Notes: generated from the sequence alone by a model not told the origin. A DNA stretch of 64,000 bases from Halobellus sp. Atlit-31R (GCA_003665935.1 QPLR01000003.1:186001-250000); one strand, 5' to 3'. Shown: positions 8,337 through 18,163, counted from the first letter of the stretch. Translations and numbers: made by a program.

Positions 8337-9076
8337 CAGTGCGAACCTCCCTCGTCGGCGTCGTCAAAAGCGGCCGTCACGAGTCGCTCGTCAGCGATTA
8401 CCCCGGCGACGACGCCCGCGAGACCGCCGGCGACGAGGCCGAGATTGAACGGCACCGCGAGCACTTCGCCGGCGACGGCGACGCCCCCGCCGACGGCGGC
8501 CGCGACGAGCTTCGGCTGCGTGGAGACCGCCGGGACGAGCAGGCTCAGGAACACCAGCGGGACCGCGAAGTCGAGCCCCCACGAGTCGGGGATCCGTGCG
8601 CCGACGACGATCCCGATGATCGTACAACACTGCCAGACGATCCACAGCGACGCAGCGGCGCCGAAGTAGTACTGCCGCCGCTCTGCGGGATCGAGGTCGA
8701 CGTCGGTGTAGCGTGCGATCGAGAGCGCGTACGCCTGATCGGTGAGTACGTACGAACAGAGCGACTTCCACCAGATCCGGAGCGGGCGGAAGTGCGGTGC
8801 GATCGACGCCGAGTACATCAGCATCCGGAGGTTGATCACGAGTCCCGTGACGACGACGACGAGCAGTTCGGCGTTGCTGCCGAGCAGGTCGATCGCGGCC
8901 AGTTGCGAGGCCCCGGCGAAGACGACGACCGACAGCCCGACGGCCTGCAGCGGGGTCAGTCCGGCGTCGATGGCTGCCGCGCCGGCGACGAGACCGAAGG
9001 GGACGATCCCGACCAGAATCGGCGCGACGTCGCGGACACCGCGGCGCATCTCGGTGGGGAGCGGGACGCGGGACAC
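8336..9076 (-). CDS. azlC: AzlC-family branched-chain amino acid exporter
   Basis: A 246-residue membrane protein with AzlC family hallmarks. These are an N-terminal GVRDVAPILVGIVPFGLVAG helix, then FAGASQLAAIDLLG, then RMLMYSASIAPHFRPL, and finally several C-terminal helices. It forms the large subunit of the AzlCD exporter. The start taken is GTG at 9076, because GGTTTAACAG lies about 28 nt upstream and would give a leaderless message. An internal ATG nine codons later is an alternative. Confidence 0.88.
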   Translation of the reverse strand: MSRVPLPTEMRRGVRDVAPILVGIVPFGLVAGAAAIDAGLTPLQAVGLSVVVFAGASQLAAIDLLGSNAELLVVVVTGLVINLRMLMYSASIAPHFRPLRIWWKSLCSYVLTDQAYALSIARYTDVDLDPAERRQYYFGAAASLWIVWQCCTIIGIVVGARIPDSWGLDFAVPLVFLSLLVPAVSTQPKLVAAAVGGGVAVAGEVLAVPFNLGLVAGGLAGVVAGVIADERLVTAAFDDADEGGSH

Positions 9077-9215
9077 GACGTACTGCTCGGCGTGGGGCTG
9101 TTAAACCGGTACCGTTTCGTCTCGACAGCACGAGCACGGTCCCACATCCGCGAGGCGGGCGAGCCGGACCACAGCGTGCGACACCCCTAACTACCTCTCC
9201 CCAGTAGGTGGCGGT

Positions 9216-10553
9216 ATGTCGAACGACGCGCAGTCGCAGGCCGGGACGGCCGAGGGGCAAGGCCCCGTCGAGATCTCTATCGACGTCGCCCGGCAACTCG
9301 AGGAAAAGCGCACCGAGCTCTTCGAGGAGTTCGAGATCCGCGATCAGTTCCCGTCGGCAGTCCTCTCTGAGGCGCGCTCGCGCACCGAGGGGATCCAAGA
9401 CGAGATCGAAGACGAGCTCGACGAGCGGCGCGACCTCCGCGACCTCACGACGTGGACGACCGACCCGATCGACGCACAGGACTTCGACGACGCCCTCAGC
9501 ATCCGCGAGGACGAGGAGACGTACACGCTGTGGGTTCACATCGCCGACGTGACCCACTACGTCCACCCGGAGTCGGAGATGTGGGCCGAGGCCGTCGAGC
9601 GCGGCAACACCGTCTATCTCCCCGGCTACACGATCCATATGCTGCCGCCGATGCTCGCGGAGACGGTCTGTTCGCTCGTGCCCGAGGAGGACCGCCTCGC
9701 GCACACGGTAGAGATGGAGATCAGCAAGGAGACGCTCTCGTTCGAGACGGTCGACATCTACAAGTCGGTCATCCACTCCGACGAGCGACTGACCTACACG
9801 CAGTGTGAGAACCGCCTCGACGACCCCGACGCCCCGCTCCACGAGGAGAACGCGCTCGTCTACGAGCTGGCCGACCAGCTCCACGAACAGCGGAAGGAGG
9901 ACGGCTCGCTCGTCTTGAACCCGAGTCGCGACCGTGCCCACACGATCATCGAGGAGTGTATGCTGAAGGCCAACAAGGCCGTCACCCACGAACTGATGTG
10001 GAACCGCGGCGTCGAGGCGATGTACCGCGTCCACCCCCAGCCGACGCCGAATCAATGGGACGAGGCGCTGCGGGAGATCACCGAACTCGACGGCGTCAAC
10101 ATCTCCGGGGCTTCCTGGGACGACCCGCGGAAGGCGGTCAACGACGCCCTGGAGAACTCCGACTCGCGGGCGCTCAACAAGATCCAGCGGGCCGTGCTGA
10201 AGGTGATGCCGCGTGCGAAGTACATGAACGACCCGTTCGGCGGCCACTACGCCCTCAACTTCGACATCTACGGGCACTTCACCTCCCCGATCCGGCGGCT
10301 CTCCGACCTGATCAACCACTGGATCGTCCACGAGAACGACGTCCCCGAGGATCTGGTCGAACTGTGTGATCGGGCCTCTGATCGGCAGAAAGACGGCGAG
10401 ACGGCCGAGCGGCTCTACAAGAAGTTCCTCGAAGAGGTCCACCTGGACCCCCACGCGGTCAACAACCGCGGGATCGTCACCGTCGACGACGACGGCGACG
10501 TGGTCAACGAAGAGGGGCTTCCGCCCGAGCGGATCGATCTGCGGGACGAGTAG
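9216..10553 (+). CDS. RNB-domain exoribonuclease (RNase II/R family, short archaeal type)
   Basis: This 445-residue protein is essentially an RNB catalytic domain. The Mg-binding acidic cluster DPIDAQDFDDA places Asp83, Asp89, Asp91 and Asp92 at the positions of the four catalytic aspartates of RNase II. GNTVYLPGYTIHMLPPML and FTSPIRRLSDL are also family signatures. The cold-shock and S1 domains of bacterial RNase R are missing, as in other haloarchaeal members. Halophiles lack the archaeal exosome, and an RNase R-like enzyme is thought to do 3'-5' RNA turnover in its place. That is established for the group, and I infer the same role here. Confidence 0.9.
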   Translation: MSNDAQSQAGTAEGQGPVEISIDVARQLEEKRTELFEEFEIRDQFPSAVLSEARSRTEGIQDEIEDELDERRDLRDLTTWTTDPIDAQDFDDALSIREDEETYTLWVHIADVTHYVHPESEMWAEAVERGNTVYLPGYTIHMLPPMLAETVCSLVPEEDRLAHTVEMEISKETLSFETVDIYKSVIHSDERLTYTQCENRLDDPDAPLHEENALVYELADQLHEQRKEDGSLVLNPSRDRAHTIIEECMLKANKAVTHELMWNRGVEAMYRVHPQPTPNQWDEALREITELDGVNISGASWDDPRKAVNDALENSDSRALNKIQRAVLKVMPRAKYMNDPFGGHYALNFDIYGHFTSPIRRLSDLINHWIVHENDVPEDLVELCDRASDRQKDGETAERLYKKFLEEVHLDPHAVNNRGIVTVDDDGDVVNEEGLPPERIDLRDE

Positions 10554-10581
10554 GCAGCTCGCGACCGCGCGGTCGGGCCGC

Positions 10582-10818
10582 CTACTGCTTTTTGTGCGTA
10601 AAGAGGAGTACCTCGTCCTCGTGTGTCGTTACGCAGAGATCGAGTAGCATACTGAGCTCGAGGCTGTTGTACTCGTCCTCGCAGATGACCAGATCGTCGA
10701 ACGGGTCACCGCACGCGGGACAGGCGATACTCACAGTGTTCCGATACGTCGTCACCCCGCCCGCCGACTCGTGCGGCGTCAGCGACGCGGTGAGTTCGTC
10801 GTACTCGCTGTCCTCCAT
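10582..10818 (-). CDS. Small haloarchaeal zinc-ribbon-like protein
   Basis: I do not recognise a function for this acidic 78-residue protein. It has one CPAC pair (IACPACGDPFDDLVICEDEY) with a further Cys ten residues on, and later a lone Cys in LDLCVTTHEDE. This is compatible with a small metal-binding ribbon. The ATG at 10818 is preferred over a GTG three codons upstream, because AATTATGAT lies about 27 nt before it and would give a leaderless mRNA. It converges on the RNB nuclease gene with a 28-nt gap. Confidence 0.7.
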   Translation of the reverse strand: MEDSEYDELTASLTPHESAGGVTTYRNTVSIACPACGDPFDDLVICEDEYNSLELSMLLDLCVTTHEDEVLLFTHKKQ

Positions 10819-10929
10819 CGTCCCCACGAACGGGGGGATCCATCATAATTCTACTCCTCGCGACGGGCGAAAACCCCGTGACGGCCGCGACCGGACCAAC
10901 TCGATCGTGGCGGCCACCCCGCCCAGCGC

Positions 10930-12993
10930 TCACTCCGCCAGCGGGAGTTCGACGACGAACACCGCGCCCTCGGGGTCGTTGTCCTCGACCCAGACGTCGC
11001 CGCCGTACGTCTCGACGAGCGTCCGCACCAGATAGAGGCCGAGCCCCGTACCGCTGCTGTCGAGTCCCTTCTCGCCTTTCCCGAAGATGTCGTCTTTCTG
11101 TGGGTCGGGCACGCCGGGGCCGTTGTCGGCGACGCGGACCCGCACCGACTCCCGCTGGTCGAGGGTCGCCGAGACCGTCACCTCGGGCACGTCCTCGTCG
11201 TTGTGCTGGACGGCGTTCGTCAGGAGGTTCCGGAAGACCGAGCCCAAGATCCCGTTTGCCAGCACCGTCGCCTCCGGAATCGTCCCGTCGACGGTGACGA
11301 CCGCGTCGGTCTCGGCGGTGACGGTTTCCAGTTCGGTCTCCAGAACGGGGCGGAGCCGCATCGGCGTGCGCTCGCTCTCGTCGGTGAGCATCACCTCGGC
11401 CATATCGCGCGCTGTCTGCGTGAGCTCGACCGCGTGAGCCGAGCTGTCCTGTATCTTCTGGACGTACTCGCGCGCCTCGTCGTCGACGTCGACGCCGCGC
11501 TGCTCCTCGTAGCGCTCGGCCAGTAGGTCCGCGTAGGCGGTCACCAACTGGAGGTCGTTGCGGATGTCGTGGCGGACGACCTCGTTCAGCGTCTCGAGGT
11601 TGTCGCGCTGCTCGCGCAGTCGCTGCTCGTAGGCGTTGCGGTCGGTGATGTCGACGTAGACGCCGAACTGGTGGGTCACGTCGCCGTCGTGTTCGATCGG
11701 TGCCGACCGGAAAAGAAAGTCCCGGACGCCGTCGTGGGCGACGCGCTGAACTTCACGGGTGAGCCGTGCTCCCGTCGCCGCTCGCTCGTCGAGTAGTTCC
11801 GCCTCCGCCGCGGCCGACTCCCCGGAAGGCACGATGAGGTCGTTGACCGGTTCGCCGATCGCCGCCGCGGCGTCGTAGCCGAACGTCGTCTCGAACGCCT
11901 CGTTCACGTCACAGACGACGGCCCCGTCGTCACCGAGTTCGACCGTGACGACGGGTTCGGGGACGCCCTCGAAGAGCGCCTCGAAGCGGTCGCGCTCGCG
12001 TGTGAGTTCGCGCTCGCGCTCCAGACGCTCGGCGCGGGACTGTGCGAGCGTCTCGCTGAGTCGGTTGAAGCCGCGCTGGATCTGCTGCCACTCGTCGGTG
12101 TCGTGCAGCGTGATCTCGGAGCCGTACTGCTCGTCCTCGAGCGCCCGAAAGCCGATCAGCAGCCGCGTGAGCTGTCGGATACTCTGTCGGTAGATCCACC
12201 AGCCGAAACTGAAGAGCACGCCGAGCACCGCGAGGAGCGAACCGACCTGCACGAACGTCACCGTCTGGATCGTCTGTCGGACGTCCGCGCGGCTCTCGCG
12301 CACGCTGACCGTCCAGCCGGTCTCCGCGACGGTCACGTTGTGGACGAAGTCGCTCTCCGTCGGCGAGCCGCTGGCGAAGACCCGCGTGCCGTCTCGCGCG
12401 TAGAGCCGCAGACACTCCTGGTCTTCGAGCGTCGACGCGAACCGGGAGAAGAACTCGTCTTCCGAGAGGTGGAAAGCGGCGTTCAGCGTTCCGACGACCC
12501 GCCCGTCGCGGTAGATCGGTGCGCTGACGGTGACGATCCGGTTGCCGGAGTCGGCTTCGACCGGGTCGCTGACGTACGTCGTGCCGTTCCGCGCGCGCTG
12601 GAAGTAGGTCCGGTCGCTGAAGTCGGAGCCGAGCAGGTCGCGGCGGGTCGCCGGCGAGACGTCGGAGGCGAGGTTCGTCATCGTCCCGTTGGCTGCGATG
12701 ACGGAGACGCCCGAAAAGCTCGAGCGGTTCACGAACGTTACCAGCGCGCGCGTCTGCGCGCTGCTCCCGTGACGGGCCATCGAAGGGTTGGCGGCCGCGA
12801 CGGCGACGGTCCGTCGCAGCGCCGTGATCTGCTTTTCGAGCTCCGATCCGACGTGCTCGGCCGACTGCTCGACCTCCGCCCGCTCGTGTGCGTACAGTGT
12901 GTCCTTGTACTGTTGGAACCCGACGAGGACGGCTCCCGAGAGAATGAGCGCGGCGATCAAGATCGCGAGCAGGAACGCGCGCTTCGTCTTCAC
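10930..12993 (-). CDS. Membrane sensor histidine kinase (Cache-HAMP-PAS-HisKA-HATPase)
   Basis: A 687-residue sensor kinase. Membrane helix 1 spans about residues 7-27. An extracellular Cache-like domain follows (about 35-235; it contains DFSDRTYFQRA and ...GTTYVSDPV, typical dCache signatures). Then come helix 2 (about 246-268), a HAMP segment, a PAS domain (about 335-450) and the H-box EVVRHDIRNDLQL with phospho-acceptor His475. The HATPase has NLLTNAVQHN, DNGPGVP and GTGLGLYLV. It should sense a small extracellular ligand and phosphorylate an unlinked response regulator, because none is adjacent. The start is GTG. Confidence 0.9.
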   Translation of the reverse strand: MKTKRAFLLAILIAALILSGAVLVGFQQYKDTLYAHERAEVEQSAEHVGSELEKQITALRRTVAVAAANPSMARHGSSAQTRALVTFVNRSSFSGVSVIAANGTMTNLASDVSPATRRDLLGSDFSDRTYFQRARNGTTYVSDPVEADSGNRIVTVSAPIYRDGRVVGTLNAAFHLSEDEFFSRFASTLEDQECLRLYARDGTRVFASGSPTESDFVHNVTVAETGWTVSVRESRADVRQTIQTVTFVQVGSLLAVLGVLFSFGWWIYRQSIRQLTRLLIGFRALEDEQYGSEITLHDTDEWQQIQRGFNRLSETLAQSRAERLERERELTRERDRFEALFEGVPEPVVTVELGDDGAVVCDVNEAFETTFGYDAAAAIGEPVNDLIVPSGESAAAEAELLDERAATGARLTREVQRVAHDGVRDFLFRSAPIEHDGDVTHQFGVYVDITDRNAYEQRLREQRDNLETLNEVVRHDIRNDLQLVTAYADLLAERYEEQRGVDVDDEAREYVQKIQDSSAHAVELTQTARDMAEVMLTDESERTPMRLRPVLETELETVTAETDAVVTVDGTIPEATVLANGILGSVFRNLLTNAVQHNDEDVPEVTVSATLDQRESVRVRVADNGPGVPDPQKDDIFGKGEKGLDSSGTGLGLYLVRTLVETYGGDVWVEDNDPEGAVFVVELPLAE

Positions 12994-13033
12994 TGTGCAG
13001 ACACATCAGGTCGGGAGAATTGAAACCACTGAT

Positions 13034-13738
13034 TCAGTATCGGTTCCGGCCGGCCGTCTGCGGCTCCGATCGACCGGCCTCGCAGGCGCTGCTGACGACG
13101 CCAGCGCCGACGCCGACCGCGAGTCCCGTGGCGTGGCCGACGTTGATGCTCGCGGGCGAGAGGAACACCGCGGCGGCGAGAACCTCGACGCTGACGAGCC
13201 CGACGGCGCAGACGCCGAACAGCATCGCGAGCAGTTCGAGGTCGGTGACGGTACCGTGTCGGGGGACGTGCACGACGGCGAATCCCGCGGCGGCGAAGAC
13301 GACGCCGCTGATACCGTAGACGGCGACGTGCGGGTCGGAGCCGAAGGCGATCCCCCAACCGGCCAGCGCCGCGATCGAGCCGGCCGCTGCGAGGAGCGTC
13401 ATCGCGGCGAAGCCGACCCGCGAGAGGTGGACCTCGGCGATCCGCCCGAACACGAACAGCGTGAGTGCGTTGGGGACCACGTGCGTCAGCCCGCCGTGCA
13501 GGAGCGGCGACAGCAGCCACGCGAGCCGCGGCGCACGGAGGTAGACGTAGTTCGTCGCCACGAACACCGACGGGGCGTCCCACAGCGCCGTCTGGAACGC
13601 CTGGAGCGCGTACACGGCACACACCGCCAGCGTGAGCAGGTCCGTGACCGGAGCCGACAGCGATCGGTGCTGAGCGAGCACTGGTCGGACTCCGTTGGCG
13701 AAGGGAGTGAGTAGATTCGTCACCGAGACGCGCCGCAT
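13034..13738 (-). CDS. Rhomboid-family intramembrane serine protease
   Basis: This 234-residue protein has about six membrane helices. It carries the rhomboid signatures HGGLTHVVPN (81-90), the nucleophile motif YGISG with Ser144, and the base His202 in NVGHATG. Both catalytic residues are present, so it is likely an active intramembrane protease. It would cleave transmembrane segments of unknown substrates; loss of one rhomboid in Haloferax alters S-layer glycosylation. The gene is divergent from the DUF389 gene, with 146 nt between them. Confidence 0.88.
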   Translation of the reverse strand: MRRVSVTNLLTPFANGVRPVLAQHRSLSAPVTDLLTLAVCAVYALQAFQTALWDAPSVFVATNYVYLRAPRLAWLLSPLLHGGLTHVVPNALTLFVFGRIAEVHLSRVGFAAMTLLAAAGSIAALAGWGIAFGSDPHVAVYGISGVVFAAAGFAVVHVPRHGTVTDLELLAMLFGVCAVGLVSVEVLAAAVFLSPASINVGHATGLAVGVGAGVVSSACEAGRSEPQTAGRNRY

Positions 13739-13884
13739 CGTTCGAACGTCACACCCGAATCGGCATCAGTGCTTGGGCGCGGAGCCGCTCCGGAACGGAG
13801 CGAGCGACGGCCTGTCGAGAGAGCAGCCGACGGCACGCCCGATCGACCCGTCGGATTCTTGTCGTACGAGCGTGAGTCGCGGAC

Positions 13885-15204
13885 GTGCGACTCGTCCAGG
13901 TGATGGTCCCGACGGGGAAGCGAACGGCCGTCCTCGACGTCCTCGACGAGGAGGACGTCGACTACGCCGTCTCCGACGAGACCAGTGGTCGCGACTACAC
14001 CGCCGTCGTGACCTTCCCGCTCCCTACGGGCGCCGTGGAGCCGGTGTTGGACAAGCTGCGGGGCGTCGGCATCGAGCGGGACGCCTACACCGTCGTCGTG
14101 GAGGCAGAGACCGTCGTCTCCGACCGGTTCGAGGCGCTCGAAGAGCGGTACGAGACGGAACAGGAGGAGAACGGCAACGGCGGGCGGATCGCCCGCGAGG
14201 AACTCGTCACGCGCGCGGACGAGATGGCACCGACGCTCCGCCCGTACGTGCTGATGACTGCCGTCAGCGCCGTCGTCGCGACCGCCGGGCTGTTGCTCGA
14301 CTCGCCGGCCGTCGTCGTCGGATCGATGGTCATCGCACCGCTCATCGGCCCCGCGATGGCCGCGAGCGTCGGCACCGTCGTCGACGACGCCGATCTCGCC
14401 CTCCGCGGTGTCAAGCTCCAGGCGCTCGGCGGCGTACTCGCGATCGCCGCGGCCGCGGTCTTTGCGCTCCTCGTGCGCCTCACCAGCGTGGTCCCGCTCA
14501 CATCGGAGGAGGTGTTCGCGATCGACGAGATCAGAGAGCGGCTCGCGCCGGACGTGCTCTCGCTCGTGATCGCGCTCGGCGCGGGCACTGCCGGGGCGAT
14601 ATCGCTCTCGTCGGGCGTCTCGTCGGCGCTCGTCGGCGTGATGATCGCGGCCGCGCTCGTCCCGCCGACGGCGGTCGTCGGCATCGGGATCGCGTGGGGC
14701 GAGCCGCAGTCGGTCGTCGGCTCGGCGGTGCTGGTGCTCGTGAACGTCCTCGCGATCAACCTCGCCGCGCTCGTCGTGCTCTGGCGGCTCGGCTACCGTC
14801 CGACCCACTGGTTCCGCGAGGAGGAGGCCCGGTCGACGACGGTCAAGCGGGTCGCGGTACTGGCGGCGATCCTCCTCGTGCTCACGGGGCTGCTCGGCGC
14901 GTTCACCTACAGCACCTCCCGGACGGCCGACTTCGAGCGCGAGGCGACCGCAGCGATCGAAGCCGAGTTGCCGCCGGAGGCGACGCTGCTGGATCTGGAA
15001 GTGACCTACGAGGGCGTCCCTCTGCAGACGCCGCAGACGGTCGTCGTGACCGTCGGCCACCCGCCGTCGTCGCCGCCACCGCCGGTCGCCGCGCCGATCC
15101 GCGACCGCCTCTCGGAGCTCGCGCCGGAGCCGATCGGGCCGTTCGGGCGCGACGGGCTCTACGTCGAGATCCGGTACGTCGGCGTCGACCGCGCGATGGC
15201 GTAG
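13885..15204 (+). CDS. TIGR00341/DUF389 membrane protein
   Basis: A 439-residue protein with an ACT-like soluble N-terminal domain of about 100 residues (starting RLVQVMVPTGKRTAVLDVL). It is followed by six or more hydrophobic helices including MVIAPLIGPAMA, the DUF389 signature. The C-terminal soluble tail has a short GxxP-rich extension. No biochemical function is established for this family. The start is a GTG. The final 80 residues (after FTYSTSRTADFERE) form a soluble domain common in haloarchaeal members. Confidence 0.85.
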   Translation: MRLVQVMVPTGKRTAVLDVLDEEDVDYAVSDETSGRDYTAVVTFPLPTGAVEPVLDKLRGVGIERDAYTVVVEAETVVSDRFEALEERYETEQEENGNGGRIAREELVTRADEMAPTLRPYVLMTAVSAVVATAGLLLDSPAVVVGSMVIAPLIGPAMAASVGTVVDDADLALRGVKLQALGGVLAIAAAAVFALLVRLTSVVPLTSEEVFAIDEIRERLAPDVLSLVIALGAGTAGAISLSSGVSSALVGVMIAAALVPPTAVVGIGIAWGEPQSVVGSAVLVLVNVLAINLAALVVLWRLGYRPTHWFREEEARSTTVKRVAVLAAILLVLTGLLGAFTYSTSRTADFEREATAAIEAELPPEATLLDLEVTYEGVPLQTPQTVVVTVGHPPSSPPPPVAAPIRDRLSELAPEPIGPFGRDGLYVEIRYVGVDRAMA

Positions 15205-15286
15205 CCGCCCGTCCGAAACGGGAGAGACTCAAAGGGTCCCTTGCGTCAAGCGCGCGTTCAATAGCCGAGCGAGCGAACGAACAGGT

Positions 15287-16054
15287 ATGAACCGTCGAAT
15301 CAGCATCACGGTACTCGTCGCTGCGCTCGTCCTCCTTGCCGGCTGCAGCGGCCCCCTCCAGTCTACGGCGACCGACGCCGCGCCGGCCGACGGAACAGCG
15401 AGCAGCGCGAGCGACGGAACGCCGCGAACGATCTCGACGACCGGCACCGGAGAGGTCTCCGCCGACGCCGACCGTGCGGTCGTGTCAGTCGCCGTCACGG
15501 CCCGCGCCGAGACCGCCGAAGCGGCCCGCAGCGCCGTAGCCGAGAGGGCCACGCAGATGCGCGATGCGCTCCGCGACGCCGGCGTCGACGACGACGCAGT
15601 GACGACCGCGTCCTACCGGCTCCACCCCTACTACAGCGACGTCGATCGTGAGACCGGCACGCGCGAGATCGCCGGCTACGAGGCCGTGCACGCCTACCAG
15701 ATCGAGACGACGCCGGACGCCGCGGGCACCGTCGTCGACACGGCGATCGGTAACGGAGCCAGCGAAGTCTCGAACGTCCGCTTCACGCTCAGCTCGGAGA
15801 CGCGCGCTGAGCTCCGCGAGCGGGCGCTCGAGCGGGCGATGAACGCCGCGCGCGCCGACGCCGACGCGATGGCGTCCGCGGCCGATCTCTCGGTGGCGTA
15901 CGTGCAGTCGGCGACGAGCAGTGACAGCCACGGACCGATCTACGCGGTGCGCGAGACCGCAGCCGACGTCGGCGGCGCGCCCACGCAGTTCGACGCCGGC
16001 TCGGTGACCGTCACGGCGCGCGTCGAAGTGACGTACCGCGTCGCGAGCGCCTGA
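15287..16054 (+). CDS. SIMPL-domain (DUF541) lipoprotein
   Basis: This 255-residue protein has a typical haloarchaeal lipobox: a hydrophobic helix ending LLAGC, with Cys20 predicted to be lipidated and anchored outside the cell. After a Ser/Ala/Thr-rich linker, the SIMPL domain starts at TISTTGTGEVSADADRAVVS and includes the family Y-E-A motif in GYEAVHAYQIE. The domain forms oligomeric beta-rich structures, and its molecular role is not settled (cell-envelope and stress links in bacteria). It is a lone gene convergent with nog1. Confidence 0.85.
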   Translation: MNRRISITVLVAALVLLAGCSGPLQSTATDAAPADGTASSASDGTPRTISTTGTGEVSADADRAVVSVAVTARAETAEAARSAVAERATQMRDALRDAGVDDDAVTTASYRLHPYYSDVDRETGTREIAGYEAVHAYQIETTPDAAGTVVDTAIGNGASEVSNVRFTLSSETRAELRERALERAMNAARADADAMASAADLSVAYVQSATSSDSHGPIYAVRETAADVGGAPTQFDAGSVTVTARVEVTYRVASA

Positions 16055-16081
16055 ACCTGAGGTAGTGTGCCGCGTCGTCGC

Positions 16082-17056
16082 TCACTCCTGCCGCGACGAC
16101 GGGATGTCGGGCTCCCAGCCGACCGCCTCGACCGCCGCGTCGAGCACCGCGTCGACGCCCTCACCGGTCTCGACGCTCATCTGCAGGTCGGCGTCGACGT
16201 CGCGGGAGCGGTCGCACTTGTTGTTGATCGTCAGGACGGGGACGTCGCGCTCGCGGAACCGCTCGGCGACGGCGTCCCGAAGCTCCAACTGCGCGTCGAG
16301 GGGGTAGCCGCAGGCCGCGCTGGCGTCGACGACGAACAGGACCGCGTCGGCGAGATGTTCGATCGCGCTCACCGCCTGCCGCTCGATGTCGTTGCGCTCG
16401 TCCTCCGGTCGGTCGAGCAGGCCGGGCGTGTCGATGATCTGGTAGCGGACGCGGTCGCGCTCGAAGTGCCCGACGTGGACGCCCTTCGTCGTGAACGGGT
16501 AGCGGGCGATCTCGTTGTGAGCGCGCGTGACGTCGTTGACGAACGACGACTTGCCGACGTTGGGGTAGCCGGCGACGACGATCGCCGGCTCGTCCGGCCG
16601 GATGTCGGGGAGGTTCTTCAGGGCGTCGCGGGCGGCCCCGATCCGTTCGAGATCCGCGGCGACCTCCTCGACCACGTCGGCCATCCGCGCGAACGCCTGT
16701 TTGCGGTGTTTGCGGGCCGTCTGGGGCTCCGTCTTCCGGAGCTTCGGCTGGTACTCGCGGCGGAGTTCGGCGACCTGTCGGCTCGCCCACGTCACCTCCG
16801 AGAGGCTCTGTCGGAGCTCGTCGACGTCGACGATAGCGTCCGCGAGCTCGTAGTAGAACGGATCGACCGTGCCGAAGTCGGGCCACTGCGTGACGACGTT
16901 CTCGAGGTTGTCCGAGAGGATCGACGAGGCCGTCTGCAGCATCGACTGCTGGGCCTCGAGCCCGGACTTCGCGCGCCCCGCGCGAGCCGCCCGCGAGAAC
17001 GCCTTGTCGAGAAGTTCCTCCGACCGGGGCGTCGTCGGAAGGGACTCGAAAATCAT
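16082..17056 (-). CDS. Nog1-family GTPase (ribosome biogenesis)
   Basis: A 324-residue Obg/Nog1 GTPase. An N-terminal helical domain (about 1-150) with LENVVTQWPDFGTVDPFYYEL is the Nog1 signature. The G1 P-loop is GYPNVGKS at 163-170. G2 is PFTTKGVHVG, G3 is DTPGLLDRP and G4 is NNKCD. In eukaryotes Nog1 acts in 60S assembly, and archaeal orthologues are assumed to act in 50S maturation. The C-terminal extension of the eukaryotic protein is absent, as is usual in archaea. GCGCTTTTACGG about 30 nt upstream of the ATG suggests a leaderless message. Confidence 0.93.
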   Translation of the reverse strand: MIFESLPTTPRSEELLDKAFSRAARAGRAKSGLEAQQSMLQTASSILSDNLENVVTQWPDFGTVDPFYYELADAIVDVDELRQSLSEVTWASRQVAELRREYQPKLRKTEPQTARKHRKQAFARMADVVEEVAADLERIGAARDALKNLPDIRPDEPAIVVAGYPNVGKSSFVNDVTRAHNEIARYPFTTKGVHVGHFERDRVRYQIIDTPGLLDRPEDERNDIERQAVSAIEHLADAVLFVVDASAACGYPLDAQLELRDAVAERFRERDVPVLTINNKCDRSRDVDADLQMSVETGEGVDAVLDAAVEAVGWEPDIPSSRQE

Positions 17057-17179
17057 TGACGCGTCGTAGACGGCCGAACCGTAAAAGCGCGTCCGTTCGG
17101 TGACGCGCCGCCTCGGCCGTCAGAAGCCCGCAGCGCCGCGGCCCACGACGTTTTGTCGTCGGGGAGCGTCAGGCCGAGT

Positions 17180-17542
17180 ATGAACACTGACTGGCGGGCC
17201 GTCGGCATCGGCTTCATCGTGATTCTCATCGGGTCGGTATCGAGCCTCGCGCTCCCGGTGGTCGGACAGCTCGGTGCGGGGTTCCTCGGCGGCATCGCGG
17301 CGGGCTATCTGGCTGGCGGGATCGGAAAGGGAGCGTGGCACGGGCTGCTCGCGGGGTCGATCTCCGGAATCCTGCTCTCGGCCGGCCTGGCGCTGCTCGG
17401 CGGCCTCGTCGGCCTCGTCGGTGGCCCGCTGGGCGGTCTCGTCGGCGGCGCCGGCGTCTTCGTCGTCGGCGTCGTCTTCACGCTCCTGTTCGCGATCGAC
17501 AGCGCCATCGGCGGGGCGATCGGCGGGCTGTTCAACAGGTGA
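17180..17542 (+). CDS. DUF5518-type glycine-rich membrane protein
   Basis: A 120-residue protein with about four hydrophobic helices and many Gly residues (GAGFLGGIAAGYLAGG, LGGLVGLVGGPLGGL). This matches the haloarchaeal DUF5518 family, which has no known function. The ATG at 17180 is preferred over a TTG nine codons earlier. A TTTTGTC element about 30 nt before the ATG fits the local leaderless pattern, and the protein then starts just before its first helix. It sits between divergent nog1 and convergent tsr3. Confidence 0.7.
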   Translation: MNTDWRAVGIGFIVILIGSVSSLALPVVGQLGAGFLGGIAAGYLAGGIGKGAWHGLLAGSISGILLSAGLALLGGLVGLVGGPLGGLVGGAGVFVVGVVFTLLFAIDSAIGGAIGGLFNR

Positions 17543-17572
17543 GTCCGGGCGCCGGTGCCCTCAGCGACCGCC

Positions 17573-18109
17573 TCAGTCCGTCCCGCGGTCGAGGTACTCC
17601 TGCTGGACGGCGACGACCTCCGCGGAGTCAGCGCAGTCGGCGTACCGGCGAAGCGGCTCCGCGTTCAGTTCCAGAAACGTGTGCCCCCACGTGAACTTCG
17701 AGAGCAACTGCTCTGCCTGCTCGCGACGACCGAAGATCACGAGCCCGGCGGCGAGTGCTTCGACGGTGGTCAGCTGCATCGGGCGTCCGAAGTTGACCGG
17801 GTTCGCGGCGACGAGATAGGGGAGCGCGCGGTGTTCGCCGGGGAGTGAGAAGCGGGCCTCGCCGGCGGACTCCCACGAGCAGTCGAGCGCGACGAGCGGC
17901 CCCGCGTCGGCGTCGGCGGGCGAGAGTGCGCGCTCGGCGTGCGGGTTCAGGACGACGCCGTACGGCGTCGCGCGGTCGGTGCGGTGAAGCGCCACCAGAT
18001 CGAAGCGCGCCAGCTTTCTGGCCGTGCACTTGTCGGGGTCGTCGTCGCCCTCGTAGCGCACGTGCAGCGCGTCGGCGGCGTCGGCGGCGTCGGCAGCGTC
18101 GGCGGTCAC
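17573..18109 (-). CDS. Tsr3-type rRNA aminocarboxypropyltransferase (DUF367)
   Basis: A 178-residue Tsr3/DUF367 protein. The family motifs [21 protein letters not shown] and [15 protein letters not shown] are all present, followed by the helical half with [13 protein letters not shown]. Tsr3 transfers the 3-amino-3-carboxypropyl group of SAM onto a modified uridine in helix 31 of small-subunit rRNA during ribosome maturation. The N-terminus has a low-complexity run of ADAADAAD after the GTG start, so the true start could lie a few codons later (before LHVRYEG). It lies 54 nt downstream of serS on the same strand. Confidence 0.9.
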   Translation of the reverse strand: MTADAADAADAADALHVRYEGDDDPDKCTARKLARFDLVALHRTDRATPYGVVLNPHAERALSPADADAGPLVALDCSWESAGEARFSLPGEHRALPYLVAANPVNFGRPMQLTTVEALAAGLVIFGRREQAEQLLSKFTWGHTFLELNAEPLRRYADCADSAEVVAVQQEYLDRGTD

Positions 18110-18163
18110 AGCACAGACGACGAGTGCAGCGGAGAAAAGGCGTTCGTCGTCGGAACGACCGTA

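Noticed and set aside
18107-18109. Internal start instead of the GTG for the Tsr3-type gene
   Set aside because: An internal start near LHVRYEG is possible, but the GTG frame is open and no better-supported codon with a promoter was found, so the longer form is kept with that caveat.
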